Positions 52,195 through 61,083 of a DNA stretch of 64,000 bases are shown here, in pieces (the first letter of the stretch is position 1; each line of letters begins with the position of its first letter). The DNA is from JAPPOI01 sp028818055 (GTDB lineage Bacteria > Pseudomonadota > Alphaproteobacteria > Rhodobacterales > Rhodobacteraceae). Location: NCBI GenBank assembly GCA_965267405.1, contig OZ253954.1, forward strand, positions 930,001-994,000, given 5' to 3'. The notes under the pieces were generated by a model. That model saw only the letters and a list, made by a program, of their open reading frames with translations, searched no databases and was not told the origin of the DNA. The position numbers and the translations under genes are program-made.

Positions 52195-52379
52195 CATCGC
52201 GTCAGTCTTGGTAAATTGACAGCCTTCCCACAGAGGAATCGGCAGACTCCTATTGACCCTTCCTGACGACTGCGGCCTTAATCGGAAATGATCTGACTGT
52301 CATCAGACACAAAAACGGGTGCGGGGTGAGTGGTTTGTCCACCGCGCTGGCCCAACAATAGTAACTTGGGAGAGACTTA

Positions 52380-53384
52380 ATGACTCTTATGCAGAAATTT
52401 CTGGGCGCGGGCGCTGCGCTGGCCCTGTCGGCAGGCGCTGTTGTCGCCGAACCTGCTCTCATCTTCGATCTTGGCGGCAAGTTCGACAAATCGTTCAACG
52501 AAGCTGCTTTCAATGGTGCTCAGCGCTGGGCCGAGGAAACCGGTGGAAAGTTCCTTGAAATTGAATTGACGTCCGAAGCTCAGCGTGAACAGGCGCTGCG
52601 CCGCTTCGCCGAAGCTGGCGCAAACCCGGTCATCACGACCGGATTTGCTTTTGCAACGCCGGTTGACACCGTTGCTGGCGATTATCCTGACACCAAGTTC
52701 GTCAATATCGACGGCTGGCTGCCAGAAGTACCGGCCAACGTGCAGTTGGTTGGCTTCCAGGAGCACCAGGGATCGTACCTTGTCGGCATGCTGGCTGCCA
52801 TGGCCTCCAAGACCGGCACTGTTGGCTTCATCGGCGGTATGGACATCCCGCTGATCCGTCACTTTGGCTGCGGCTACGCACAAGGCGCGAAGGCCGTTAA
52901 CCCAGACATCACAATCGTTTCCAACATGACTGGCACAACGCCAGCTGCATGGAACGACCCGGTGAAGGGTTCCGAGCTGACAAAAGCGCAGATCTCGCGC
53001 GGCGCTGACGTGGTTTATGCAGCGGCAGGCGGAACTGGCGTTGGTGTGCTGCAGACAGCTGCCGACGAAGGCGTGTTCTCGATCGGCGTTGACTCGAACC
53101 AGAACCACCTGCACCCAGGTTCAGTTCTGACGTCGATGCTGAAGCGCGTTGATGTTGCTGTATACGACGCCATGAAAGCTGGCGAAGCCATGGAAACCGG
53201 CGGTTTCACGGTGCTCGGCCTTGCTGAAGAAGGTGTTGGCTACGCAGTTGACGAAAACAACGAGTCCTTGCTGACAGAAGACATGATCGCTCGTGTCGAA
53301 GAAGCACGCGCAGCTATCATCGACGGCTCGCTTGAAGTTGTCGCTTACTACGCAAACGACAGCTGCCCAGCGCACGAATTTTAA
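52380..53384 (+). CDS. BMP family ABC transporter substrate-binding protein
   Basis: This is a periplasmic binding protein of 334 residues with a signal peptide (KFLGAGAALALSAGAVVAEPA) and no lipobox Cys. The BMP fold is seen in ALIFDLGGKFDKSFNEAAFNGA, ITTGFAFATPVDTVAGDYPD, and VGFIGGMDIPLIRHFGCGYAQG. VLTSMLKRVDVAVYDAM is also typical. BMP proteins bind nucleosides or purines. The permease and ATPase genes follow, so this is the importer's binding protein. Confidence 0.92.
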   Translation: MTLMQKFLGAGAALALSAGAVVAEPALIFDLGGKFDKSFNEAAFNGAQRWAEETGGKFLEIELTSEAQREQALRRFAEAGANPVITTGFAFATPVDTVAGDYPDTKFVNIDGWLPEVPANVQLVGFQEHQGSYLVGMLAAMASKTGTVGFIGGMDIPLIRHFGCGYAQGAKAVNPDITIVSNMTGTTPAAWNDPVKGSELTKAQISRGADVVYAAAGGTGVGVLQTAADEGVFSIGVDSNQNHLHPGSVLTSMLKRVDVAVYDAMKAGEAMETGGFTVLGLAEEGVGYAVDENNESLLTEDMIARVEEARAAIIDGSLEVVAYYANDSCPAHEF

Positions 53385-53402
53385 GTTGCGATAAAAATAT
53401 TG

Positions 53403-53428
53403 GGCCGCGCCGGTCATTCGGCGCGGCC
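53403..53428 (+). promoter_or_regulatory. hairpin between binding-protein and ATPase genes
   Basis: A perfect 10-bp GC-rich stem (ggccgcgccg with cggcgcggcc, six-base loop) lies 18 bases after the binding-protein stop. Only a short tcattt follows. It probably stabilises the upstream mRNA or causes partial termination, so the binding protein is made in excess over the membrane parts. Confidence 0.6.
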
Positions 53429-53456
53429 TCATTTAAGGAAGGCGAGGGTTTCAAAG

Positions 53457-55007
53457 GTGAGCGACGCAGCCGCGATTGAGCTGAAGGGCATCTCAAAAGC
53501 ATTTGGACCTGTTCAAGCCAACAAAGACATTTCCATCCGTGTAATGCCCGGGACAATTCACGGGATCATCGGCGAAAACGGCGCAGGGAAATCGACACTC
53601 ATGTCGATCCTTTACGGCTTTTACAAAGCCGACAGCGGCCAGATCTTCATCAACGGTAACGAAACCCAGATACCAGACAGCCAAGCGGCGATTGCGGCCG
53701 GCATTGGCATGGTCTTTCAGCACTTCAAGCTGGTTGAGAACTTTACTGTCCTCGAGAACGTCGTTCTTGGGGCCGAGGACGGAGCGCTTTTGCGGCCATC
53801 GCTTGCAAAGGCCCGAAAACTTCTGACGCAGCTTGCAGAAGAATATGAACTGAACGTGGACCCGGATGCCACAATAGAGAACCTGAGCGTCGGCTATCAG
53901 CAGCGGGTCGAAATCTTGAAGGCCCTATATCGTAAAGCCGACATTCTGATCCTTGATGAACCGACGGGCGTTTTGACACCTGCCGAGGCGGATCACCTGT
54001 TCCGAATCCTGCGAGGATTGAAGGACGAAGGCAAAACGATCATCCTGATCACGCACAAACTACGCGAGATCATGGACGTAACCGACACGGTCAGCGTCAT
54101 GCGGCGTGGCGAGATGACTGCGACGGTTAAAACGCAAGACACTTCGCCAGAGCAGCTAGCCGAGCTGATGGTTGGTCGGAAAGTACTGCTGCGGGTCGAC
54201 AAAAAACCGGCATCGCCGCAAGGAAAAGTGCTTGAGATCAAGGATTTAAAGGTTCGCGACGACAAAGGTGTCGAACGACTGAAAGGCGTGTCATTTGATG
54301 TTCAAGGCGGCGAGATCCTTGGCATTGCCGGTGTCGCTGGAAACGGCCAATCAGAGCTTCTTGAAGTACTTGGCGGCTATCGAAAAGCTTCCGGCAACAT
54401 CCGCCTTAACGGTGAAGAGATTGATCTGACCGGACGCTATTCAGATGGCCAATCGCGACGTCAACGCGGAATCGCGCATGTGCCTGAAGATCGCCATCGC
54501 GAGGGGTTGATCCTCGACTTTCAGGCCTGGGAGAACATGGCATTCGGCTATCATCATGACGAGAAATACCAACGCTCGAAATGGTTGATGGACAACGCAG
54601 CCATTCGGCAGGACACAGCGAATAAGATGGAACGCTTTGATGTGCGACCGCCTATTCCGTCACTAGCCGCGAAAAACTTCTCGGGCGGGAACCAACAAAA
54701 AATCGTGCTGGCGCGAGAAATCGAGCGGAATCCAGAGCTGCTATTGGTTGGACAACCCACGCGTGGCGTCGACATTGGCGCAATCGAGTTCATTCACCAG
54801 CAACTTGTTGCCCTGCGCGACCAAGGGAAGGCCATCCTTCTGGTATCGGTGGAACTTGATGAGATCATGTCGCTCGCGGATCGCATCATCGTGATGTTTG
54901 ACGGACAGATAATGGGCGAAAGAACCGCTGGCGAAACCAACGAGCGGGAATTGGGACTGCTAATGGCCGGTGTGACCGACACCGAAAAAGTGGCGGAGAG
55001 GGCTTGA
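53457..55007 (+). CDS. ABC transporter ATP-binding protein, two-domain (nucleoside type)
   Basis: The 516-residue protein has two tandem ATPase domains. The first has Walker A GENGAGKSTLMSILYG, signature LSVGYQQRVEIL and Walker B ILILDEPTGVLTP. The second has the degenerate Walker A GVAGNGQSELLEVLGG, signature FSGGNQQKIVLARE and LLVGQPTRGVDIGAIEF, as in YufO/NupO. Translation starts at GTG 53457. It powers import with the two permeases. Confidence 0.93.
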   Translation: MSDAAAIELKGISKAFGPVQANKDISIRVMPGTIHGIIGENGAGKSTLMSILYGFYKADSGQIFINGNETQIPDSQAAIAAGIGMVFQHFKLVENFTVLENVVLGAEDGALLRPSLAKARKLLTQLAEEYELNVDPDATIENLSVGYQQRVEILKALYRKADILILDEPTGVLTPAEADHLFRILRGLKDEGKTIILITHKLREIMDVTDTVSVMRRGEMTATVKTQDTSPEQLAELMVGRKVLLRVDKKPASPQGKVLEIKDLKVRDDKGVERLKGVSFDVQGGEILGIAGVAGNGQSELLEVLGGYRKASGNIRLNGEEIDLTGRYSDGQSRRQRGIAHVPEDRHREGLILDFQAWENMAFGYHHDEKYQRSKWLMDNAAIRQDTANKMERFDVRPPIPSLAAKNFSGGNQQKIVLAREIERNPELLLVGQPTRGVDIGAIEFIHQQLVALRDQGKAILLVSVELDEIMSLADRIIVMFDGQIMGERTAGETNERELGLLMAGVTDTEKVAERA

Positions 55008-55011
55008 ACAA

Positions 55012-56118
55012 ATGGACGTAATGCCAAAGTGGGCTGACGCTCTCCTGATCCCGCTGATTTCGATTTTGATTGCTTTTATCCTGTCTGCAGGCGTCATCAT
55101 TGCCATTGGCGAAGACCCTCTTGCCGCTTTGAGAACGATGGTTACGGGTGCGCTTGGGTCGTCGTATGGCTGGGGTTACACGCTTTATTACACGACCAAC
55201 TTCATCTTCACGGGTCTTGCCGTTGCCGTGGCGTTTCACGCCCGGATGTTCAACATTGGCGGCGAAGGACAAGCCATGTTGGGCGGCCTTGGTGTCGCTT
55301 TGGTGTGTTTGTACGTGCCGTGGCCGCACTGGATCGTCGCCCTGCCCTTTGCGCTTTTAGGGGGCGCGCTATTCGGGGCGGCATGGGCGGCAATTCCGGC
55401 ATATCTTCAAGCCAAGCGCGGAAGCCACATCGTGATCACCACGATCATGTTCAATTTCATTGCGGCTGCCCTTTTGACTTACATGCTGGTTGAAGTCCTG
55501 AAGCCGGCAGGCGCGATGGACCCCGCTACCGTCAAATTCCCGGAAGGCACGCATCTGCCGACCTTCCAGGACATGTTCTCGTTCGGGGAAAAGCCGGTGT
55601 TCCGAGGAGCGCCAGCAAACGTGACGTTCTTCATTGCTCTTCTAGCCTGTCTTGGCGTCTGGCTTCTGATCTGGCGTACCCGGCTTGGGTACGAAATCCG
55701 CGCGTATGGCCACAGCGAGCCAGCAGGCCGATATGCGGGTATATCACCAACGAAGATCATCATGGTTGCCATGCTGATTTCGGGCGCTCTTGCCGGAATG
55801 ATGGCGATCAACACCACGATGGGCGAAGCCGAACGACTTGTCCTGAACTCGGTTGAGGGTGCGGGCTTCATCGGAATTGCCGTTGCTTTGATGGGGCGGT
55901 CACATCCTTTTGGCGTGCTACTTGCGGCGCTCTTGTTTGGCTTCCTTTATCAAGGGGGCGCCGAACTCAGCCTTTGGACCAACGTTCCGCGAGAGCTGAT
56001 TGTTGTCATCCAAGCGTTGGTGATTTTGTTTACCGGTGCCCTCGACAACATGGTGAGGATGCCGCTTGAACGGATTTTCCTCGCATTTCGCCGAAGCAAG
56101 TCCGAGGAGAGCGCCTGA
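55012..56118 (+). CDS. ABC transporter permease (nucleoside type, first)
   Basis: The product is 368 residues with about nine to ten membrane helices. The segment GLAVAVAFHARMFNIGGEGQAMLGGLGVALV is the NxGxEGQ signature of this permease family (BPD_transp_2), followed by IVITTIMFNFIAAALLTYML. It overlaps the ABC ATPase context by a four-base gap, and its stop overlaps the LysE gene by one base. It pairs with the second permease, downstream of LysE. Confidence 0.92.
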   Translation: MDVMPKWADALLIPLISILIAFILSAGVIIAIGEDPLAALRTMVTGALGSSYGWGYTLYYTTNFIFTGLAVAVAFHARMFNIGGEGQAMLGGLGVALVCLYVPWPHWIVALPFALLGGALFGAAWAAIPAYLQAKRGSHIVITTIMFNFIAAALLTYMLVEVLKPAGAMDPATVKFPEGTHLPTFQDMFSFGEKPVFRGAPANVTFFIALLACLGVWLLIWRTRLGYEIRAYGHSEPAGRYAGISPTKIIMVAMLISGALAGMMAINTTMGEAERLVLNSVEGAGFIGIAVALMGRSHPFGVLLAALLFGFLYQGGAELSLWTNVPRELIVVIQALVILFTGALDNMVRMPLERIFLAFRRSKSEESA

Positions 56119-56747
56119 TGCTTTCCGACTGGCTTCCAAATCTCTTGATCGGATGGGGCATTCAGTGGTTGGGCGTACTATCCCCAGGCCCTGGCGTAGC
56201 TCTGATTTTAACTGTCGCAACCACGAAAGGTCGAACCGCTGCTTTGACAACATGCCTTGGCATCGCAATCGGCGCGGCCTGCCTAGCTTTCGCGGGTGTT
56301 GTAGGTCTCGCCGCATTGCTCTCTGACATTGCTTGGGCAATGACCGCTGTAAAACTGGCTGGGGCTGCCTTTCTCACGTGGCTTGCCTGGAAAAGCTTCG
56401 GCAAGATGATGACGCCGGGCGCCATCCCTCAGGCTTCAACAAGAAAAATCGGGGCGGGCAAAGTGGCCCTGGCCGGGCTTACAATGCAACTGACCAATCC
56501 AAAGGCGATACTTTATTGGATGGCGGCGGCCGCGGTCGCTGGCTTGGAAAGCGCGCCTGCGGCCATCATCGCACTATTCATCGCCGGAGGTTTCGTGAAT
56601 TCATTTCTCGGCCACGGTGCCTGGGCAGTAGCGTTGTCTTCGAAGACCTTTTTATCCCTTTATTCGCGTGCGCATCGTTGGATCGAAGGTGTGTTAGGAG
56701 TCTTTTTCGCCTTCGCCGCATTCAAGCTTGCAACATCGAGGACCTAA
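56118..56747 (+). CDS. LysE family exporter inserted in the importer operon
   Basis: This 209-residue membrane protein has about six helices and the LysE/RhtB signature LSPGPGVALILTVATTKGRTAAL near residues 20-43, then QLTNPKAILYWMAAAAV. LysE/RhtB proteins export amino acids or related compounds. It lies between the two permease genes of an importer, touching both (one-base overlap upstream, three bases downstream), so it is cotranscribed. It may be a safety valve for a metabolite of the imported compound. Confidence 0.9.
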   Translation: MLSDWLPNLLIGWGIQWLGVLSPGPGVALILTVATTKGRTAALTTCLGIAIGAACLAFAGVVGLAALLSDIAWAMTAVKLAGAAFLTWLAWKSFGKMMTPGAIPQASTRKIGAGKVALAGLTMQLTNPKAILYWMAAAAVAGLESAPAAIIALFIAGGFVNSFLGHGAWAVALSSKTFLSLYSRAHRWIEGVLGVFFAFAAFKLATSRT

Positions 56748-56750
56748 GAC

Positions 56751-57725
56751 ATGGATTTCCTGACGATTGTGCAAATCTCTGACACCGCGGTCCGCTTCGC
56801 CATCCCATTGTTATTTGCCTGCCTCGCCGGTCTGTTCAGCGAACGCGCGGGCATCTTCGACATCGGACTGGAAGGCAAGATGTTGGCGGCTGCGTTTTTC
56901 TCGGCCGCCGTTGCCGCGCTGACAGCAAACGTCTGGATCGGTTTGCTGGCGGGCATCGCTGCATCGATGACGTTGAGCATCATTCACGGGCTGGCTTCGA
57001 TCACATTCAGAGGTAATCAGCTGATTTCAGGTGTCGCGATCAATTTCCTTGCGGCTGGTCTTACTGTGCTGGTCGCGCAGGATTGGTTCAGCCAGGGCGG
57101 TCGGACGCCGTCGCTATCCGATTTCGGCCCTGGCGCCCGGTTCAATGGGATCACGCTTCCTTTTGCCGAATCTGCAGGAGACGGCACCTTCGGTGTCATC
57201 TACCGTGAACTCATCTCAGGCCATTCCATTCTTGTTTACGTCGGGCTGCTCACTGTCCCGCTGACGTGGTGGATACTGTTCAGGACGCGGTTTGGTCTCC
57301 GCTTGCGCGCCGTTGGTGAAAATCCGGCGGCTGTGGACACTGCGGGCATCAGCGTTATCGCACTGAGATACGTCGCAGTCGCCATTGCCGGAATACTGTG
57401 CGGCCTCGCAGGCGCCTATCTGGCAACAGGACTGCAGGCCGGGTTTGTGAAAGACATGTCCTCTGGTCGCGGGTTCATTGCACTTGCGGCGCTGATCTTC
57501 GCGAAGTGGCGGCCATGGTACGCGCTTTGGGCCTGTCTCCTCTTTGGATTTTTGCAAGCTTTGTCACTCCGCCCTGATGCGGTCGAGGCGATGGTTCAGG
57601 TTCGGGTTCCGGGGCAACTGCTGGATGCCCTGCCGTACATTCTGACGGTCGTTATTCTGGCTGGTTTCGTCGGCAAGGCCATTCCACCCCGCGCAGGTGG
57701 CGAGCCCTACGTCAAGGAACGATAA
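56751..57725 (+). CDS. ABC transporter permease (nucleoside type, second)
   Basis: This 324-residue inner-membrane protein has about eight to nine helices. FAIPLLFACLAGLFSERAGIFDIGLEGKMLAAAFF carries the family's NIGLEG-like motif, and FRGNQLISGVAINFLAAGLTVL is also typical of YufQ/NupQ. It forms the transmembrane channel together with the first permease. It is the last gene of the operon and is convergent with the RecD-like gene, nine bases away. Confidence 0.92.
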   Translation: MDFLTIVQISDTAVRFAIPLLFACLAGLFSERAGIFDIGLEGKMLAAAFFSAAVAALTANVWIGLLAGIAASMTLSIIHGLASITFRGNQLISGVAINFLAAGLTVLVAQDWFSQGGRTPSLSDFGPGARFNGITLPFAESAGDGTFGVIYRELISGHSILVYVGLLTVPLTWWILFRTRFGLRLRAVGENPAAVDTAGISVIALRYVAVAIAGILCGLAGAYLATGLQAGFVKDMSSGRGFIALAALIFAKWRPWYALWACLLFGFLQALSLRPDAVEAMVQVRVPGQLLDALPYILTVVILAGFVGKAIPPRAGGEPYVKER

Positions 57726-57734
57726 GCAACTTCA

Positions 57735-59264
57735 TTACTGGCCATCTTCAGCGGTTAACTTGAAGGCCGCTGGAGGACTTGAGAGGTCTTCCGTTGTCAG
57801 TCGAGTTTGCGGCAGTCCCAGTCGATAGCGTGTCACCCAGTGCAATCGGTGCTCGGCACGTGTGATCGCAACATAGGCGAGCCGTTTCCACAGTGGTATT
57901 CCAGCTTCGACGCGCCCTGCCCGTGATGCCGCGTAGATATCCGGCGCGAAAACCTGGACTTCAGGCCATTGCGACCCTTGGGCTTTGTGAATCGTGACCG
58001 CTGCCCCATGAAGAAACGTGGCACCCATGTTTGCCGCAAATGGAATGAACGGCTCTTCCTCGTCCGGTAATTCAATCTTGATGATCGATGCCGCTGAAAC
58101 CTGTGGCTCCGGTGCGCCGATGACGTGAATTCGCGAAAAACCGGCACGTTTTCCGGCACCCAGATATATAACTTGGGCACCCTTGATGAGTCCGCGGGCC
58201 TCCAGATCCAGTCGCTTTTTTCTGTGCTTCAGGGGAAGCTCGATACCGTCGCAGATCAGAGGCTCACCCGGCAGAAGTTCGTTTTCGGGGGCGTCATGGG
58301 CTTTGCGAAACGCGTTGATAAGCCGGATGCGTGTTGCGTTTCGCCACACCAAAACCGGCGACCGGGCCATCAGCCCGGCATCAACGCGTTCGGCGACGGT
58401 GACCCTTTCGTCTGACCGGGCCGCGTCCTGAACCATGGCTTCAAACTCTTCAAAACCTAGCGTTTCATCGCCAAGAGCATGCGCCAAATCGAGAATGGGA
58501 TTATCGGCATCCTGTCTGTGAATACGACTGAGCATCAGTTTTCTGGGCTCGGGAAGGTCATCAAATACCATGCTTCCCGATTGGTTGACCGGCGCAAGCT
58601 GGGCCGGATCTCCAAACAGCAGAAGCGTTGGAAATATCTCCTGCAGATCTTCGAATTGCTTGGCATCAAGCATCGAAGCTTCATCGACAAAGCCGACGTC
58701 CAGCGGGTCTTCGCGGCGCTTCCAACCAAGAATGAAATCAGAACCTTTTAGACCGGCTGCTGCAAGCGCACCTGGCACTGATCGATTGCTTCTAAAGAAT
58801 GCTTGGGCTCGATCCAGTGCAGCGTCTGTAAGCCCCTCGATCTCTGGTCGATCGCCATTGCCAACCAACCATTCGGCGATCTTCTCGTACTCGGGATCAT
58901 AAACGGGCGTATACAGGATCCGGTGAATGGTTGTTGCAGCTACACCGCGCGTGCGCAATACGCTGGCGGCCTTGTTGGTTGGCGCAAGTATCGCGAGCGT
59001 ACGCCGGTCCTTGCGCCGTCGTCCTTCGTAATCGCCGGAAATAGTCTCAACGCCGGCGTCTGTTAAAGCCTCGGCCAGCTTTGCAAGCAGCATGGTCTTT
59101 CCAGAGCCGGCTTTTCCAATCACGGCGACTGTTTTGTCCCGACCGTCAGAACGCGGTGTTGTGTGGCTTTCCTCGATGTTGATGCCCGCGCGCAAAAGAG
59201 CTTCCGCAATCGTATCGAATGCTTCTGCCTGATCTTCCGAAAACTGCGTGATTGGCAAATTCAT
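57735..59264 (-). CDS. RecD-like ATP-dependent DNA helicase
   Basis: The 509-residue SF1 helicase has Walker A VIGKAGSGKTMLL near residues 48-60, motif Ia region LAILAPTNKAASVLRTRG, Walker B VGFVDEASMLD, LLFGDPAQLAPV (motif III), SRIHRQ, and the C-terminal HKAQGSQWPEVQVF and YVAITRAEHRL. It lacks the N-terminal RecD2 domain and has no RecB/RecC neighbours. Its role is presumably in DNA repair or replication restart. It is on the same strand as luxI, which ends about 40 bases upstream. Confidence 0.9.
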   Translation of the reverse strand: MNLPITQFSEDQAEAFDTIAEALLRAGINIEESHTTPRSDGRDKTVAVIGKAGSGKTMLLAKLAEALTDAGVETISGDYEGRRRKDRRTLAILAPTNKAASVLRTRGVAATTIHRILYTPVYDPEYEKIAEWLVGNGDRPEIEGLTDAALDRAQAFFRSNRSVPGALAAAGLKGSDFILGWKRREDPLDVGFVDEASMLDAKQFEDLQEIFPTLLLFGDPAQLAPVNQSGSMVFDDLPEPRKLMLSRIHRQDADNPILDLAHALGDETLGFEEFEAMVQDAARSDERVTVAERVDAGLMARSPVLVWRNATRIRLINAFRKAHDAPENELLPGEPLICDGIELPLKHRKKRLDLEARGLIKGAQVIYLGAGKRAGFSRIHVIGAPEPQVSAASIIKIELPDEEEPFIPFAANMGATFLHGAAVTIHKAQGSQWPEVQVFAPDIYAASRAGRVEAGIPLWKRLAYVAITRAEHRLHWVTRYRLGLPQTRLTTEDLSSPPAAFKLTAEDGQ

Positions 59265-59305
59265 GGGCGGACCCTAGCGGTCCACCTGGTGAGTGACCAG
59301 CAAGT

Positions 59306-59944
59306 TCAGGCGCTTTGGACAGCAGTATCATGCGCGTGGAAATCGAAAGATCGCTCGAACCAATAGGTGCTCACTTCTGACGACGTTCGGGCACGCTCCA
59401 AGAGCCGCGGGCGGACTTCTGGCTCGAATGCCCAAAGTCCGACACTGATGGAGTCACTGCCATGTCCGTCAGTCCCCAACAACGTCGGGCCCCATCCCAG
59501 CCTGCGATAGATGCGGACCATTCTGGCATCGAACACCCCCACAGCGTGCGACAGATTAAAGTGTATGCCCAGTTCAAGGCCACCCAACATCAAAGCTGCG
59601 GAAACGCGTGGATCGGATCGCGGCGCCAAGCAGAAGCGCGTGCATTCCCAGATGAATGGGCTTTGAATTTTCACTCCATCGGTGAGGTGCAGGAAGTGAT
59701 CATTAACCATTGTATCGCCAGTTGTCGGAAGGAACCGCATGGATCCACCATGAGACCCATCCGAGCGCTCCCATATGACATACAATGGGTTCATATTATC
59801 GTACTCGTCGCGCTCGGATCCGTCCGCTTGGACCTCAACCTCCCACCCAAGTCGGTCGGCAAACTGGCGAGCCCTATCCTTGAACATCGATCGAGCGAGT
59901 TTCGGAAATTTTGTCAGATCGTCTGCGTAGATGTATCGAAGCAC
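59306..59944 (-). CDS. luxI: acyl-homoserine lactone synthase (LuxI family)
   Basis: LuxI makes acyl-homoserine lactone signals from S-adenosylmethionine and acyl-ACP or acyl-CoA. The 212-residue product has the conserved residues in FKDRARQFADRLGWEV (Arg, Phe, Trp), RDEYDNMNPLYVIW (Asp, Asp), HGGSMRFLPTTGDTM and IWECTRFCL (ExxR). I choose GTG 59944 (MLRYIYADDL, the usual family start) over the ATG at 59956: the four codons between include GGAGGG at ribosome-binding-site distance from the GTG. It follows luxR. Confidence 0.92.
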   Translation of the reverse strand: MLRYIYADDLTKFPKLARSMFKDRARQFADRLGWEVEVQADGSERDEYDNMNPLYVIWERSDGSHGGSMRFLPTTGDTMVNDHFLHLTDGVKIQSPFIWECTRFCLAPRSDPRVSAALMLGGLELGIHFNLSHAVGVFDARMVRIYRRLGWGPTLLGTDGHGSDSISVGLWAFEPEVRPRLLERARTSSEVSTYWFERSFDFHAHDTAVQSA

Positions 59945-60056
59945 CTTGCCCTCCATCGCGTGATGGAGAGTGGGTGTAGGTCCCGATTGTTAAATCTGGT
60001 CTTCTCAACCGTACTGGCGTGCTAACGGAAAAACACCAATCCGCTCGCGGCGATTG

Positions 60057-60761
60057 CTAAACAATTAACAGCCCTTGGCTCAAAGCTCGCGCGACAGCGT
60101 GGGTGGTGTTCATGGCCGAAAGCTTGAAGCGAGCGCTTTCTATATAGACGCGCAAAGTGTGTTCCGAGATGGATAAGCTTTCTGCCGCCTGCGCCCGCGA
60201 ATACCCCATCGCCAAAAGCGTCAACGCATCGGTTTCTCTGGGGCTAAGGCTTGCCGATGGCACGTGATCGGTTCCGCGTTCAATTTCAAGAGCCTTCTGG
60301 TTGATGTAGTGCGAAACCAAGATCAGATCGCGAATGTTTTCTTCCGTAAACAGACGCCATTGCTGGTCGTTCGAGTTGTCGGACACTGAGAACAGAGCAA
60401 ATTGCCCGGACGGTCCGCGAATTGGAACTGAAAACCCTTGGTTGCCGACACCAGCATCGATCGCCTCACCCAGAAAGTTTTTTGCGGACTTCGGTGACCA
60501 ATCCAGTCTTTTCCATTCAATTGGGTGAAACCGGCGATAGCAGGCCTGAACGACAGGATCGATGCGGGCATAATCTTGGTCGAGATATCGTCCTACCCAT
60601 TCAGGAGAATACGTGAGCGCCGCGTATTGTTCCCCGGTCGAGTTTACCGAGTGGTACACGATGTGTTCGACTTCCAGAGTGTCCCTTAGCGACACGACAT
60701 AGTCGTTCAGTTCATCAAGTGTTCGCACCCCCTGAATTCGCTCGATAAATGATTCCAGCAT
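60057..60761 (-). CDS. luxR: LuxR family quorum-sensing regulator
   Basis: The protein is 234 residues from ATG 60761 (AGGGG upstream). The N-terminal autoinducer-binding domain has YSPEWVGRYLDQDYARIDPVV with the conserved Trp, Tyr, Asp and Pro, then the SVPIRGPSGQFALFSVS block. The C-terminal LuxR helix-turn-helix has LSPRETDALTLLAMGYSRAQ followed by ISEHTLRVYIESARFKLSAM. It is upstream of luxI in the same direction, with about 110 bases between. It probably binds the signal made by LuxI and the dyad upstream of its own operon. Confidence 0.93.
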   Translation of the reverse strand: MLESFIERIQGVRTLDELNDYVVSLRDTLEVEHIVYHSVNSTGEQYAALTYSPEWVGRYLDQDYARIDPVVQACYRRFHPIEWKRLDWSPKSAKNFLGEAIDAGVGNQGFSVPIRGPSGQFALFSVSDNSNDQQWRLFTEENIRDLILVSHYINQKALEIERGTDHVPSASLSPRETDALTLLAMGYSRAQAAESLSISEHTLRVYIESARFKLSAMNTTHAVARALSQGLLIV

Positions 60762-60930
60762 GTTCAAACCCCTGATGTGCAGTCCCGCGCGCAAACATCT
60801 GGGTCGACGTCAAATCCTTAGTTGCCTCATCCCGTGCCAAAATCAGCTGCCGTTCAAGTCGGGCAAGCTCATTTTTCCTAGCAAATTCAGTCAGGTCGGC
60901 CAGTACATCGAGTATCCATTCATTTGGCAT
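60715..60930 (-). CDS. small protein (71 residues) overlapping the luxR start
   Basis: The product begins MPNEWILDVLADLTEFARKN, followed by a helical, charged segment (LERQLILARDEATKDL). This start resembles a short protein I recall often next to luxR in roseobacters. It has GAGAG six bases before ATG 60930; an alternative start lies six codons upstream. Its 3' end overlaps luxR by 47 bases in another frame, which suggests translational coupling. Function is unknown; a modulator of LuxR is a guess. Confidence 0.65.
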   Translation of the reverse strand: MPNEWILDVLADLTEFARKNELARLERQLILARDEATKDLTSTQMFARGTAHQGFEHAGIIYRANSGGANT

Positions 60931-61063
60931 AATGACTCTCTTTTTCAAAGGTTAACGAAGCATTAATACAACCTTAGCATGCATTCGAATTCCTAAAAAT
61001 TCACTGCTTTCAACTCCCCCGAAATGGTGAGCCTTACTGGCACAAGCCATTGAATTTGAACGA

Positions 61064-61083
61064 ACCTGACTATTCAGACAGGC
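61064..61083 (-). promoter_or_regulatory. lux-box-like dyad upstream of the luxR operon
   Basis: The 20-mer acctgactattcagacaggc has ACCTG and ACAGG arms in the exact positions of the Vibrio lux box consensus, with only the outermost base of the right arm unpaired. It lies about 135 bases before the small gene upstream of luxR, and right after the ccr terminator. A LuxR-type regulator could bind here to control its own operon. Confidence 0.55.

Noticed and set aside
52195..52379. Purine riboswitch upstream of the BMP importer
   Set aside because: Only small imperfect hairpins were seen; the conserved three-way-junction core was not found.
52377..53114. 245-codon minus-strand frame opposite the binding-protein gene
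   Set aside because: Antisense to a clear signal-peptide-bearing gene; no motif.
59957..60056. A lux box between luxR and luxI
   Set aside because: The gap has no dyad with CTG/CAG arms at the right spacing, so luxI is probably cotranscribed with luxR or uses an unrecognised site.
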